From Rubripirellula sp. (GTDB taxonomy: Bacteria > Planctomycetota > Planctomycetia > Pirellulales > Pirellulaceae), in contig JARGNK010000006.1 in NCBI GenBank assembly GCA_029213145.1, forward strand, positions 55,170 through 99,132: a DNA stretch of 43,963 nt, written 5' to 3'. Within the stretch, counting starts at the first letter, position 1; the number at the start of each line of letters is the position of its first letter. The position numbers and the translations under genes are program-made. Under the pieces are notes generated by a model, which ran no database searches, was not told where the DNA came from, and saw nothing but the letters and a program-made list of their open reading frames with translations. Below are positions 18,991 to 26,624 of this stretch, in pieces.

Positions 18991-20070
18991 TTAGAATTTT
19001 TCGAGCCAGTGAAGGACGCGTCGACTGAATTCAAGTGGTGGCTCGCCCACGATCCGCTCGAAGTCTTGCAGTCGTTCGGTGCGGGTATAAGCTTGAAATG
19101 CAGGTCGTGTCGCGGTGTGTTGTAAAAGTTCAGCAAATGCTTTCGGTTGCCGCTCCGCAAGGTAGAACATCATCGCCCATGAAACGGCATAGGCTTCGAC
19201 GATCTTTTTGGGGTCCTCGAACATTGCCTCGTTACTGATCAATTGCATCATCGCCTGACTGAACTTGGTGTTGTCGCGGTTCTTGGTTTGACTGCGGATG
19301 AACCGCAGGCTGTCACGATTTACGCGATCGGATAAGCGACTTGTCGTTGTTTCTGCCATGGCACTTGGTTCAAACATCTGCCCAATGCCCTCGGTAATCC
19401 AACGCGGGGTATCGTTGACTCGACTGTGGACTCCAAAGTTGAATGCCGATTGGTGCGCGGCTTCATGGCGAACGGTGGCCGCGACAAAAGTCGACTGGCC
19501 GCCATCGTGAGTCATGACACGATTGCTGTCACCGGAGTAGATTCCGGCGACACGGCTCACCTGAATTTTTTGGCGTTCAAATTCGGCGTACATCGCTTGT
19601 TCATCAGGAAAGACAATCGCAATTAGCGGAAAACGCCCTTTGCGAATTCGCACCCCACGCTTTTTCATGAACGCGATGAAGGCTCGGTGGGATTGTTCAA
19701 ACATTCGCGGCCAGCGATCACCCCGGCCGCGTGGTTGGACGACCAGAAAGCTGTTCGTCGCCAAGACCTCATAATCAGGCCCAAATTCGGCACGCAAGTC
19801 GTTGCGCAATTCTGCTACCGAGGCCACCGAGTAAGTCGCTTTGGTGTGTCGTATCTTTCCTGCTTGCTCACGAGGGTCGATCGAGTGCATCCACCCGTCG
19901 CGGCCAATCACGATCAATTCGTGAGCGTGATCGACCAATGTCAGTCCTTGCTGCTGTTTGCCAGCGGCAAAAAACTCGATCATTGCCGTTGATTGCCCAG
20001 AAACGAGAGGGAGATTGGGCAGCCAGGCAATCAACACGAAGCCGAGTATCAATAGGCAGCGATAAATCAT
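18991..20070 (-). CDS. DUF1570 exported zincin-like putative metallopeptidase
   Basis: This 359-residue protein has an N-terminal signal peptide (MIYRCLLILGFVLIAWLPNL). The C-terminal half carries the gluzincin pattern: HEAAH (H202, E203, H206) in ATVRHEAAHQSAFNFGVHSR, then E227 in PRWITEGIGQMFE, corresponding to HExxH plus a downstream Glu in a W-x-x-EG context. This matches DUF1570/peptidase MA-like proteins of planctomycetes. All visible ligand residues are intact. Substrate unknown. It faces away from the 20.2 kb pair and converges on the DUF1501 gene. Confidence 0.87.
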   Translation of the reverse strand: MIYRCLLILGFVLIAWLPNLPLVSGQSTAMIEFFAAGKQQQGLTLVDHAHELIVIGRDGWMHSIDPREQAGKIRHTKATYSVASVAELRNDLRAEFGPDYEVLATNSFLVVQPRGRGDRWPRMFEQSHRAFIAFMKKRGVRIRKGRFPLIAIVFPDEQAMYAEFERQKIQVSRVAGIYSGDSNRVMTHDGGQSTFVAATVRHEAAHQSAFNFGVHSRVNDTPRWITEGIGQMFEPSAMAETTTSRLSDRVNRDSLRFIRSQTKNRDNTKFSQAMMQLISNEAMFEDPKKIVEAYAVSWAMMFYLAERQPKAFAELLQHTATRPAFQAYTRTERLQDFERIVGEPPLEFSRRVLHWLEKF

Positions 20071-20193
20071 GAATCAATTTCTGGAATGTCGGCTTCAATG
20101 CGGCGGTTCATGCAACGCTAGGTTAAAATCCTTGTCAGAGGTCGAGCTGGCTGGTGGCAGCCACTCCGTCCGTTTCCGTGAGGCTTGGATACG

Positions 20194-21534
20194 ATGAACG
20201 TTGTTCCGATTGTGGCGAGAATAGGGTGTCAGCGGCTTATTTGGACTGTCGCCCTAGTTGGGCTCACGGTGGTGGCAGTGCCACACTCCTTGGTGTTCGC
20301 CCAAGAACCCGATGCCGCCCAGGAAGTTCGCTCGCAAGCTGAGCTGAAGTCGGACGTTCTGCAGTGGGTCGATGAATTGGACGCGTCGAGCTTGAGTAAG
20401 CGTCGGGCTGCCGAGAAGGCTCTGGTGGAAGCTGGTCCCGCTGCGCTTGAATTCTTGCCCGATGAAAAACTGGATGTTTCAGCCGAGGCAATGGAACGCT
20501 TGTCGCGTGTTCGCGCGGTCCTTCAAAGTATGCGTACAGAGGAAGAAACGAGTGCCGATTCAATTGAAATTCGACTGGATAAAGTTTCAACGCTGAGGGA
20601 TGCATTGGAGGCGATTAGCCTAGATAGTCAAGTTGAGTTTGAGCATCGAGCGGATGAGTCGACTCCTGTTGCGCCGGTCAAGTCGCCGCTTCCGTTTTGG
20701 CACGCAGTTGACTACGTGCTCGATCAAGCCCAGTTGGACATCAATTTTTATGGTGGCGGCCAAGGCACGCTCGAGCTTGTGCCGCGTGAGGAGGGGCGTC
20801 CGTCCCGCGTTGATTCGGCCGCTTACGCCGGGGTGTATCGCATCGAAGCAACATCCGTGACCGCTCGCAGAAATCTGAGACAGTCCACCTTGAGTGGATT
20901 GAACGTCAGTCTTGAAATCAGTTGGGACCCACGCCTGACACCAATTGGATTGACGGTTCCGATCGACCAGTTGGCAGGGCAGTTGGATGACGAGGCAGTT
21001 GTGCAACCACAGGATTCGGGCGCGAATATCGATGTTTCGACCAACTCGGATATCGCCTTTAGCGAGTTTTTCTTGCCACTCAAATTACCAGCCGGACGGC
21101 CAGAGAAGATCAAATCGCTGACCGGTCTTTTGCGAGCTTTACTGCCCGGAAAACGCCAGCTCTTCGAGTTGCCGTTGTCTGGGACCGATCAAAAAAAGAA
21201 AATCGACGCGATGGAGCTGGCAATCGAATCTGTTCGCGAGAATGGTCCGCTTCATGAGGTGCGATTACTGATTCAATTGGATGATGCGGGCCGCTCGCTG
21301 GAAAGTCATCGTCAATGGATCTTCGAAAACGATGTTTATGTGCGTCGCAAGGATGGCTCACGCGCCGACCATCTTGGTTTCGAAGTCTTTCGCCAGTCCG
21401 ACAAAGGAGTTGGGATTGGATATCTCTTCGGTCTGGGTGACGCGGTGAACGAATCAACGCTGATTTATCAGTCACCCACCGCCGTCGTGCCGAGTGAAAT
21501 TCCCTTCGTTATTCAGGACATCGCGTTGCCGTGA
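20194..21534 (+). CDS. Exported protein of unknown function
   Basis: I do not recognise a named domain. The 446-residue protein starts at ATG 20194 with GAGG about ten bases upstream. It has a signal peptide (hydrophobic run LIWTVALVGLTVVAVPHSLVFA, cleaved after FAQ). Next comes a helical segment (about 45-110) resembling a single HEAT-type repeat, with RRAAEKALVEAGPAALEFL. Beyond it is a beta-rich part with SPLPFWHAVDYVLDQAQLDI, seen in several planctomycete hypothetical proteins, and a Gly/Asp-rich C-terminus. Its stop overlaps the GTG start of the parvulin gene (GTGA), so the two are co-translated and probably act in the same compartment. Confidence 0.78.
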   Translation: MNVVPIVARIGCQRLIWTVALVGLTVVAVPHSLVFAQEPDAAQEVRSQAELKSDVLQWVDELDASSLSKRRAAEKALVEAGPAALEFLPDEKLDVSAEAMERLSRVRAVLQSMRTEEETSADSIEIRLDKVSTLRDALEAISLDSQVEFEHRADESTPVAPVKSPLPFWHAVDYVLDQAQLDINFYGGGQGTLELVPREEGRPSRVDSAAYAGVYRIEATSVTARRNLRQSTLSGLNVSLEISWDPRLTPIGLTVPIDQLAGQLDDEAVVQPQDSGANIDVSTNSDIAFSEFFLPLKLPAGRPEKIKSLTGLLRALLPGKRQLFELPLSGTDQKKKIDAMELAIESVRENGPLHEVRLLIQLDDAGRSLESHRQWIFENDVYVRRKDGSRADHLGFEVFRQSDKGVGIGYLFGLGDAVNESTLIYQSPTAVVPSEIPFVIQDIALP

Positions 21535-22511
21535 AAATCGTTGCCCGCCATCTGTTGATCTTGTTTCTGGCGATCCCACCGCTCGCTCAGGTGCATGCTG
21601 ATGAGAAATACACGCCAGAAGATCCGATCGCCGCCGTCGATGGAGAGGCGATTTTCTTAGGGGAGCTGAACCTGATTCTGACTGAACGATTTAAGCCAGC
21701 CGACCTTCGAAGGGTTGCAATGGAAGTTCAGCAGGTGACGGCTGCCTTGCTGGTCCGACGCCATTTGGCCATGAAAACACTTCGCAGCCAAGGTGGTGAA
21801 TCGCTGGAGGCGATGATCCGGCGGCAAATCGATGGCGTTGCCGCGGAGGCTTCACGAAGAGGAAGCAGTTTGGCTGAGCAGGCCCGTTTGCGAATGGCGG
21901 ATGAGAACTCACTCAAAGCTCACTTGGCTTGGCGAACCGCATGGGCTCAGTACCTCAAGAGCAAATTGACCGAGGCGAATTTGCGACGCTTCTTCGAGCA
22001 GCGACGCATTCAATATGCTGGACATCGGTGGGAGGTATCTCAGATCTTTCTGAAAATGGATCCAACGGATACTGCCGCGATCGCCAATGCTGAGCAGAGC
22101 CTGGCCGATCTCGCGGGTGAGCTCAGCGCAGCAGACGATCCCGAACAAGCGTTCGCCATTGCAGCGCAACAACACAGCGACGCTGGGTCGGCTGGCAACG
22201 GGGGCATGGTGGGTTGGGTCAAAAATGATGGGGACTTGCCCGGCAGCGTGATGGCTGTCATTCGTAAAACCAGCGATGGGAAAATCGGTGGCCCGGTACG
22301 TAGCCCGCTCGGACTGCATCTGGTTTACGTTCACCAGTCGGAGCCCGGTGAACTGGAGTTCGAGCAAATGACCGATCAGACGCAACTGCGACGGGATGCG
22401 ATTGATGCTCTCTTTTCAGCATTGATCAATCAGCAAAGCGAAGCCAACATTCAATGGTTCATTCCCGCGCTCAAGCCGCCCTCCGAAGTCGCGATCTTTC
22501 CGCAACCTTAA
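21531..22511 (+). CDS. Exported PpiC-type (parvulin) peptidyl-prolyl isomerase
   Basis: This 326-residue protein begins at GTG 21531, overlapping the upstream stop by four bases. It has a signal peptide (HLLILFLAIPPLAQVHA), an N-terminal SurA/PrsA-like helical chaperone segment (about 25-150) starting IAAVDGEAIFLGEL, and a parvulin domain (about 165-275). Family marks are WEVSQIFLKMDP, AAQQHSDAGSAGNGGMVGWV and GPVRSPLGLHLVYVHQ. It should assist folding of exported proteins; its coupled unknown partner is a candidate client. Confidence 0.88.
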   Translation: MKIVARHLLILFLAIPPLAQVHADEKYTPEDPIAAVDGEAIFLGELNLILTERFKPADLRRVAMEVQQVTAALLVRRHLAMKTLRSQGGESLEAMIRRQIDGVAAEASRRGSSLAEQARLRMADENSLKAHLAWRTAWAQYLKSKLTEANLRRFFEQRRIQYAGHRWEVSQIFLKMDPTDTAAIANAEQSLADLAGELSAADDPEQAFAIAAQQHSDAGSAGNGGMVGWVKNDGDLPGSVMAVIRKTSDGKIGGPVRSPLGLHLVYVHQSEPGELEFEQMTDQTQLRRDAIDALFSALINQQSEANIQWFIPALKPPSEVAIFPQP

Positions 22512-22636
22512 TCTGGAAGTTTGTCAGTCTGCCGTTGATGGTGTGTGGTTGTTGGGCTCGCCAATCTGTTTCGCAAGTGTTTCGCAATTTCTGAATCCAG
22601 TGATCTGAACCAAGTAATTTGGCCCCACTGACTTTG

Positions 22637-22755
22637 GGCGATCTCAAATCCAGTGGCGATCTAAAATCCAGTGGCGATCTAAAATCCAGTGGCGATCTCA
22701 TCCAGTGGCGATCTCATCCAGTGGCGATCTCATCCAGTGGCGATCTCAGGTCCAG
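22637..22755. repeat. Tandem array of seven GGCGATCT...CCAGT units (18 then 16 bp)
   Basis: Units begin at 22637, 22655, 22673 (18 bp, GGCGATCTMAAATCCAGT), 22691, 22707, 22723 (16 bp, GGCGATCTCATCCAGT) and 22739 (17 bp, degenerate end). The 16-bp form is three exact copies derived by loss of two bases. There are no unique spacers, so it is not CRISPR. A minus-strand frame reading RSPLDF repeats is a by-product of the array. Confidence 0.95.
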
Positions 22756-22936
22756 CAATTGTGGCGTCTGAACACTGGATCGCGCAATCTTGGTCTGCGG
22801 GGCCAGTTCAGGGCAGATCGATGAGCCGTTTTTGTTTCCCCGCGATACGGTTTGGTCAGCCCCGTTTGTTTTTGCCGTCCGGCAGGAATTCTTGAATACT
22901 TAAATTCTTGTGGTCGGTTTTCAGCATTTTACTGAG

Positions 22937-22997
22937 AGGAGGTTTTTTGGTACCAGAGTCCAGGCTCCCGGGGGACGATCCTACGAGCCTCGGGTAG
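22937..22997 (+). promoter_or_regulatory. Possible leader ORF and hairpin before the porin gene
   Basis: AGGAGG at 22937-22942, the best Shine-Dalgarno match in the window, is not near the porin start. Four bases after it TTG 22947 opens a 16-codon frame ending TAG 22995-22997, five bases before the porin ATG. AGGCTC (22962-22967) and GAGCCT (22985-22990) can pair over this frame. Leader-peptide or attenuator control of the porin is possible but speculative. Confidence 0.3.
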
Positions 22998-23001
22998 AAC
23001 A

Positions 23002-24510
23002 ATGAAAAATACCGCTGCATCCTCGGTCCAAGAGAATATGTACCTTCGCTGGTGTTTCACACATTCGAGCCTCCTGTTGAGTGCGTACTGTGTCGCTGTG
23101 TCCTTAGCCGCTGTGTCCTTAGCGGCTGTGTCGGTAGGTGCTGTGTCGGTGGGGGCGGCAGATGAAATTAATCAACCTGTGGCGTCAGCATTTCATGCTG
23201 GCGAACGGGCTGTTCCAGGTCTCAGTCCGGCCATTTTCGAGCAAAATGCCAGTCTCGAATCACTGCAACCTACCGATCCGCTCTATGGTCCCGGTGCTCC
23301 AGTTCTTCCGGTGGCTTTTCAAGCTCCGGCTTCGTCAGCGGAAGGCTTGGTAACTCCGAACGTTCAGCAAAATGTTGCAGATGCATCCAGATTTGTAGGT
23401 TCTTATGAGAGTCGTGGGGATCTGCGGCAAGTTGGTGTTGATCTTTACTCGCCACCGGAATTCGACGGTGGCTTGCTGATATTTGGCGATGATATTGCGA
23501 TGAAGATAGGCGGCTACGTTAAAGCTGACTTCATCTACGATTTTGATCCGATCGAATCGACTGATACGTTTGACACGACAACAATCCCTGTTGGGGCTCT
23601 ACCTCGGACCAACGCTCGGTTTCACGCGCGTCAAACGCGGCTGAGTTTTGATACCCGCTGGGATACCCAGGACACCGATGTTCGTATTTACGTCGAAGGT
23701 GATTTTTTCAGCGAAGGGAATCGCTTTCGTCTACGCCAAGCTTACGGTGAACGCGGTCGGTTTCTGGTTGGTCAAACATGGACCACGTTTACCGATGTCG
23801 CCGCCGCACCAGCAACGCTCGATTTCGAAGGGTCTGTCTCAGCCGTGAATCGACGGCAAGCACAATTTCGGCTGACAGGCGAACTGAGTCCTCGGGTTAA
23901 TTATGCATTTTCGATCGAGGATACCCGATTCATCATTGAGCCGCCGATGGATATCCAGGGGAAGGCTCGCTCACCGACACCTGACTTTGTTGGCAGACTG
24001 CGGTGGAACAATGATTGGGGGCGGTTTCAAGTCGCCTACCTCTATCGAACGTTGGGTTTCCAGCCTGTCGGCGAAAAGGTTTTGACGTCAAATGGGTGGG
24101 GCATCAACACCAGCGGTGTCGTACTGCTAACCAATACCTGCAAGGCTTATTCGCAAGTCGTTTTTGGCGAGGGGATTGGTAGTTATCGAGATTTGCCCGA
24201 TGCCGCACCGGGATTGGATAGCGGCGCCGGGTTGCTGGGGCTCTTTGGGTGGATGGTTGGCTTCACCAAAGAGTGGAACGAGACCTTGAGTTCGAACTTT
24301 ACGTATGCAGAAAACTCCCTCGATAATGAACCGAGCCAGCGTCTGGATGAGGTTTCCAAAACGACCTATTTCGCCGCGAACCTGCTTGCTCAACCGCTCG
24401 ACCGAGTTACGGTCGGTATCGAGTTTTTGCACGGTCTGCGGCAAAACAAGGATGGAAACTCTGGTGAGGCAAACCGAGTCCAATTCGCACTGATCTTTGA
24501 TCTGCCGTAA
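23002..24510 (+). CDS. Outer-membrane beta-barrel porin (DcaP/OprP-like)
   Basis: This 502-residue protein has an N-terminal export signal (about 12-52) whose core is AVSLA/AVSVG repeats, an unstructured stretch to about 150, and a C-terminal beta-barrel. Barrel features are MKIGGYVKADFIYDFDP, the family's RFHARQTRLSFDT, IYVEGDFF, RLRQAYGERGRFLVGQTWTTF, many alternating aromatic strands and a terminal FALIFDLP. This resembles the phosphate-selective or DcaP-type trimeric porins; substrate not predictable. ATG 23002 is used here; Met at 23038, with AAGAGA before it, is an alternative that keeps the signal peptide. Confidence 0.87.
   Translation: MKNTAASSVQENMYLRWCFTHSSLLLSAYCVAVSLAAVSLAAVSVGAVSVGAADEINQPVASAFHAGERAVPGLSPAIFEQNASLESLQPTDPLYGPGAPVLPVAFQAPASSAEGLVTPNVQQNVADASRFVGSYESRGDLRQVGVDLYSPPEFDGGLLIFGDDIAMKIGGYVKADFIYDFDPIESTDTFDTTTIPVGALPRTNARFHARQTRLSFDTRWDTQDTDVRIYVEGDFFSEGNRFRLRQAYGERGRFLVGQTWTTFTDVAAAPATLDFEGSVSAVNRRQAQFRLTGELSPRVNYAFSIEDTRFIIEPPMDIQGKARSPTPDFVGRLRWNNDWGRFQVAYLYRTLGFQPVGEKVLTSNGWGINTSGVVLLTNTCKAYSQVVFGEGIGSYRDLPDAAPGLDSGAGLLGLFGWMVGFTKEWNETLSSNFTYAENSLDNEPSQRLDEVSKTTYFAANLLAQPLDRVTVGIEFLHGLRQNKDGNSGEANRVQFALIFDLP
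23095..23154 (+). repeat. Four 15-bp repeats in the porin signal peptide
   Basis: Four in-frame 15-bp units (start 23095, 23110, 23125, 23140) encode AVSLA, AVSLA, AVSVG, AVSVG. They form the hydrophobic core of the signal peptide, so copy-number change would lengthen or shorten it by five residues without a frameshift. Confidence 0.95.
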
Positions 24511-24811
24511 GTGTTTGAACGCTCGCGAGTTTTCTCGCATCGCCAATCCGCAGGCCGATCGCGAATACCTCACCCACTGGAGGTGGCGGTGAAGTGTGCC
24601 ACCCGCCTCATTGCGTCAAAGAAAAGAAGCGGTGTCGCAACTCCGCCGGCTAGTTTTTCCGCTAGCAGCGGGCTTGGAAATACTTCCCCAGCGGGCGATT
24701 CGCTGGCCGCCGGTGATGGTCCACCAAGGGGATGTGATGTTCTACCAGCACAGTGTTTGCGACGCCCCTGGCTGACCAAGGGCATCGTGACTTGAGTTCG
24801 TCAGCAGCGAG
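24511..24811. other. Intergenic region between convergent porin and STAS-like genes
   Basis: About 300 bases. A weak GCTAG/CTAGC hairpin lies near 24648-24667. Small frames on both strands lack family resemblance and I see no gene here. Confidence 0.5.
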
Positions 24812-25174
24812 CTACTCTGCATCGATCCAGGTGGTCGCTTCATCGAGCTTCGCGTGATCGAAATACTTAACCTTCGCCGTTGTGAAGGGTTTGCAGAAGG
24901 CCGCCATGCCAGCTTCCCACTTCGTTTCGCCAACGATGGCAAGACGCTCAATGTCTTTCCAGTGTTTAAGATCAAATTTCAAATCTTCCCAGATCGCCCC
25001 CGCGGTCCAGCCGTGGAAGTCGTGCATTTCGAACAGAATGCGGATCTTCCCGTGGTTCGAAATCTGTTCATCAACAACCGGTGTGAACGATTCGTAGACT
25101 TCTTTGGTCAGCTTGCCAGTCACTTTGACATGCAGAGTTTTGCCAGCTGAGACAATGTCGATTGCTTGGTCCAT
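24812..25174 (-). CDS. SpoIIAA-like/STAS-SEC14-type protein
   Basis: This is a 120-residue cytoplasmic protein without signal peptide. It matches the SpoIIAA-like family (STAS/SEC14 fold): LHVKVTGKLTKEVYESFTPVVDEQI, IRILFEMHDFHGWTAGAIWEDLKFDLKH, then IERLAIVGETKWEAGM and the C-terminal VKYFDHAKLDEATTWI. These proteins are thought to bind small lipophilic molecules; no kinase or anti-sigma partner is nearby, so a sporulation-type role is not implied. Start ATG 25174 has AAGGGG about nine bases upstream. It appears to be monocistronic. Confidence 0.85.
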   Translation of the reverse strand: MDQAIDIVSAGKTLHVKVTGKLTKEVYESFTPVVDEQISNHGKIRILFEMHDFHGWTAGAIWEDLKFDLKHWKDIERLAIVGETKWEAGMAAFCKPFTTAKVKYFDHAKLDEATTWIDAE

Positions 25175-25963
25175 GGTTTGACCCCTTCGATGGAGATACC
25201 GATGTTTTGTTGCTCGAAACGATTAAATTGGCGTCGCAATGATCACGAATGAACTCGCGAAGTTCGAACCAGATTCAGGTGATGCCAAATCTCGGTCCTT
25301 TGCAGCACGCGATACGACCTTCGTTCTCGCAGATATGTCTGCGTTTGGCGAGCCCCCGGGCCTTTCGGTGGTGCCCAAAATTCATGGCGTTGGGCAGCGT
25401 ATCTCGTTGTGACGGTTCAATGGCTGAGGCAAATTGGGAGCGTGGTCGCTGCTGAATTGGATCTGATCCGAATTGGGCCTCGTCGGAGGGATAGGATGCT
25501 ACCGCTTTTTGATCGCAACCGCTCGTCGGTCCGAGAGAATCGCCGGCAGGAATCGCGAGCGGGTAAAGTTGTCGAGGCTTCGTAAGGTTGCGAGGAGATG
25601 GGGTCTCTTCGTCGATCGCGGATTCGAGTTCGCCGTGATTTGAAGCCGAGTTTTGTCAGCACGCGGTTGGATGTTTCCCAGTCGGTATGGCCGCCTGTTG
25701 GTGCGGCGATAGGGAGGGACTCGATACGCATTCACTACCGCGCGTACTGTCGGCGATGTCCAGTGTTTTGATGGTTTGATTGTCTTGGTGTTGGGTTTCA
25801 CAGAACCTGAGGTTCACCGATCGGGGTTTCACGAAGCCCACTGAGGATGTTCTTCTTGGACTGAGGTCGGCACATTGAAAAATCGGTCTTGTCATCGTTG
25901 CGCGATTCTTGCGATACGGACTCAGGTTGTACCTCCAGGATGGTCACAAGGAGTTTTGGATAG
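25175..25963. other. Long gene-free region
   Basis: About 790 bases between divergent genes. Small frames on both strands resemble nothing known and overlap each other. A GGGTTTCAC direct repeat (near 25793 and 25827) flanks a GAACCTGAGGTTC dyad. The last bases carry AAGGAG ten bases before the ATG at 25964. It may hold long regulatory regions, an unrecognised RNA or decayed coding sequence; I cannot tell which. Confidence 0.5.
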
Positions 25964-26431
25964 ATGAAAGCGATGGTGCTAAAAATCTCGGGGTTAGTCT
26001 TATTGCTCGCCTTGAATTTCGGTCTTGCGTCTCCGTCTTCGTTTGCGGACGAGGTGGTTCCACCTTCACCGGTAGAACGTTTGGCTAGAGGCCTGAATCC
26101 TGTGAATTGGCAGATGCCCAAGTGGAAAATGCCTGATCTTCCTTCGCTGCTGCCAGGCAATGAAGAAAAAGCCCGGATCAAGAAAAAGAAGGATGGTTTC
26201 TTCGGGGAAGTCAGCAAGACAGCAAGTAATAGTTGGAACAAAACGAAAGCGGCGTTCAGTCCCGATAACTTTTCGCCAATGCAGATTTTTCCAGCTTCGT
26301 CACGTACGCCGGCGAAGACCGCGGATAAACCAAAACGCGGGTTCTTTGAGTCGCTGTTCTCACCGTTGCCTGCTCGCGAAGAATCTAATGAGACGGTCAA
26401 CCAATGGCTCAATCAACCGCGGCCCCAGTAA
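25964..26431 (+). CDS. Small secreted protein of unknown function
   Basis: This is a 155-residue protein with a clear signal peptide (MKAMVLKISGLVLLLALNFG, cleaved near SSFADE). The mature part is basic and Pro/Trp/Phe rich, with NWQMPKWKMPDLPSLLPG, KKKDGFFGEVSKTASNSW and KRGFFESLF, and no domain I can name; similar short secreted proteins are common in planctomycetes. AAGGAG supports the start. A 204-residue minus-strand frame covering it is taken as a shadow, because only the + frame has signal peptide and ribosome-binding site. Confidence 0.75.
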   Translation: MKAMVLKISGLVLLLALNFGLASPSSFADEVVPPSPVERLARGLNPVNWQMPKWKMPDLPSLLPGNEEKARIKKKKDGFFGEVSKTASNSWNKTKAAFSPDNFSPMQIFPASSRTPAKTADKPKRGFFESLFSPLPAREESNETVNQWLNQPRPQ

Positions 26432-26624
26432 TTCGTCACGAGCAACCGGTAGCGAGCGTTTCTCAATGCTCGCTGTGATGGGAATTGTTGCATCTCGAAA
26501 CCCGCACAACGCAGCGATTGAATTCGCTGCTGCTATTAGCCGATCGCAGGTCGCATCGAGAAGCGATCGTTTTCCGCTGGTCAAGCCAACATCGTCAAGC
26601 GAGCACTTGATGGTTCATGCCAGG

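Larger units (their letters stand above)
22512..23001. other. Intergenic region with repeat array and porin leader
   Basis: These 490 bases follow the parvulin gene and precede the porin. They contain the 7-unit GGCGATCT array (22637-22755) and, near the end, a strong AGGAGG with a possible 16-codon leader and a hairpin, both listed separately. Confidence 0.65.

Noticed and set aside
22471..22701. Minus-strand frame with RSPLDF repeats
   Set aside because: It overlaps the end of the parvulin gene and derives from the tandem array.
22637..22755. Possible CRISPR array
   Set aside because: Units are contiguous with no unique spacers, and no cas gene is present.
24511..24795. 94-residue + strand frame after the porin
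   Set aside because: No family resemblance, overlaps a minus frame of similar quality, lies between convergent genes.
25798..26412. 204-residue minus-strand frame opposite the small secreted protein
   Set aside because: The + strand frame has a signal peptide and AAGGAG site; the minus frame has neither.
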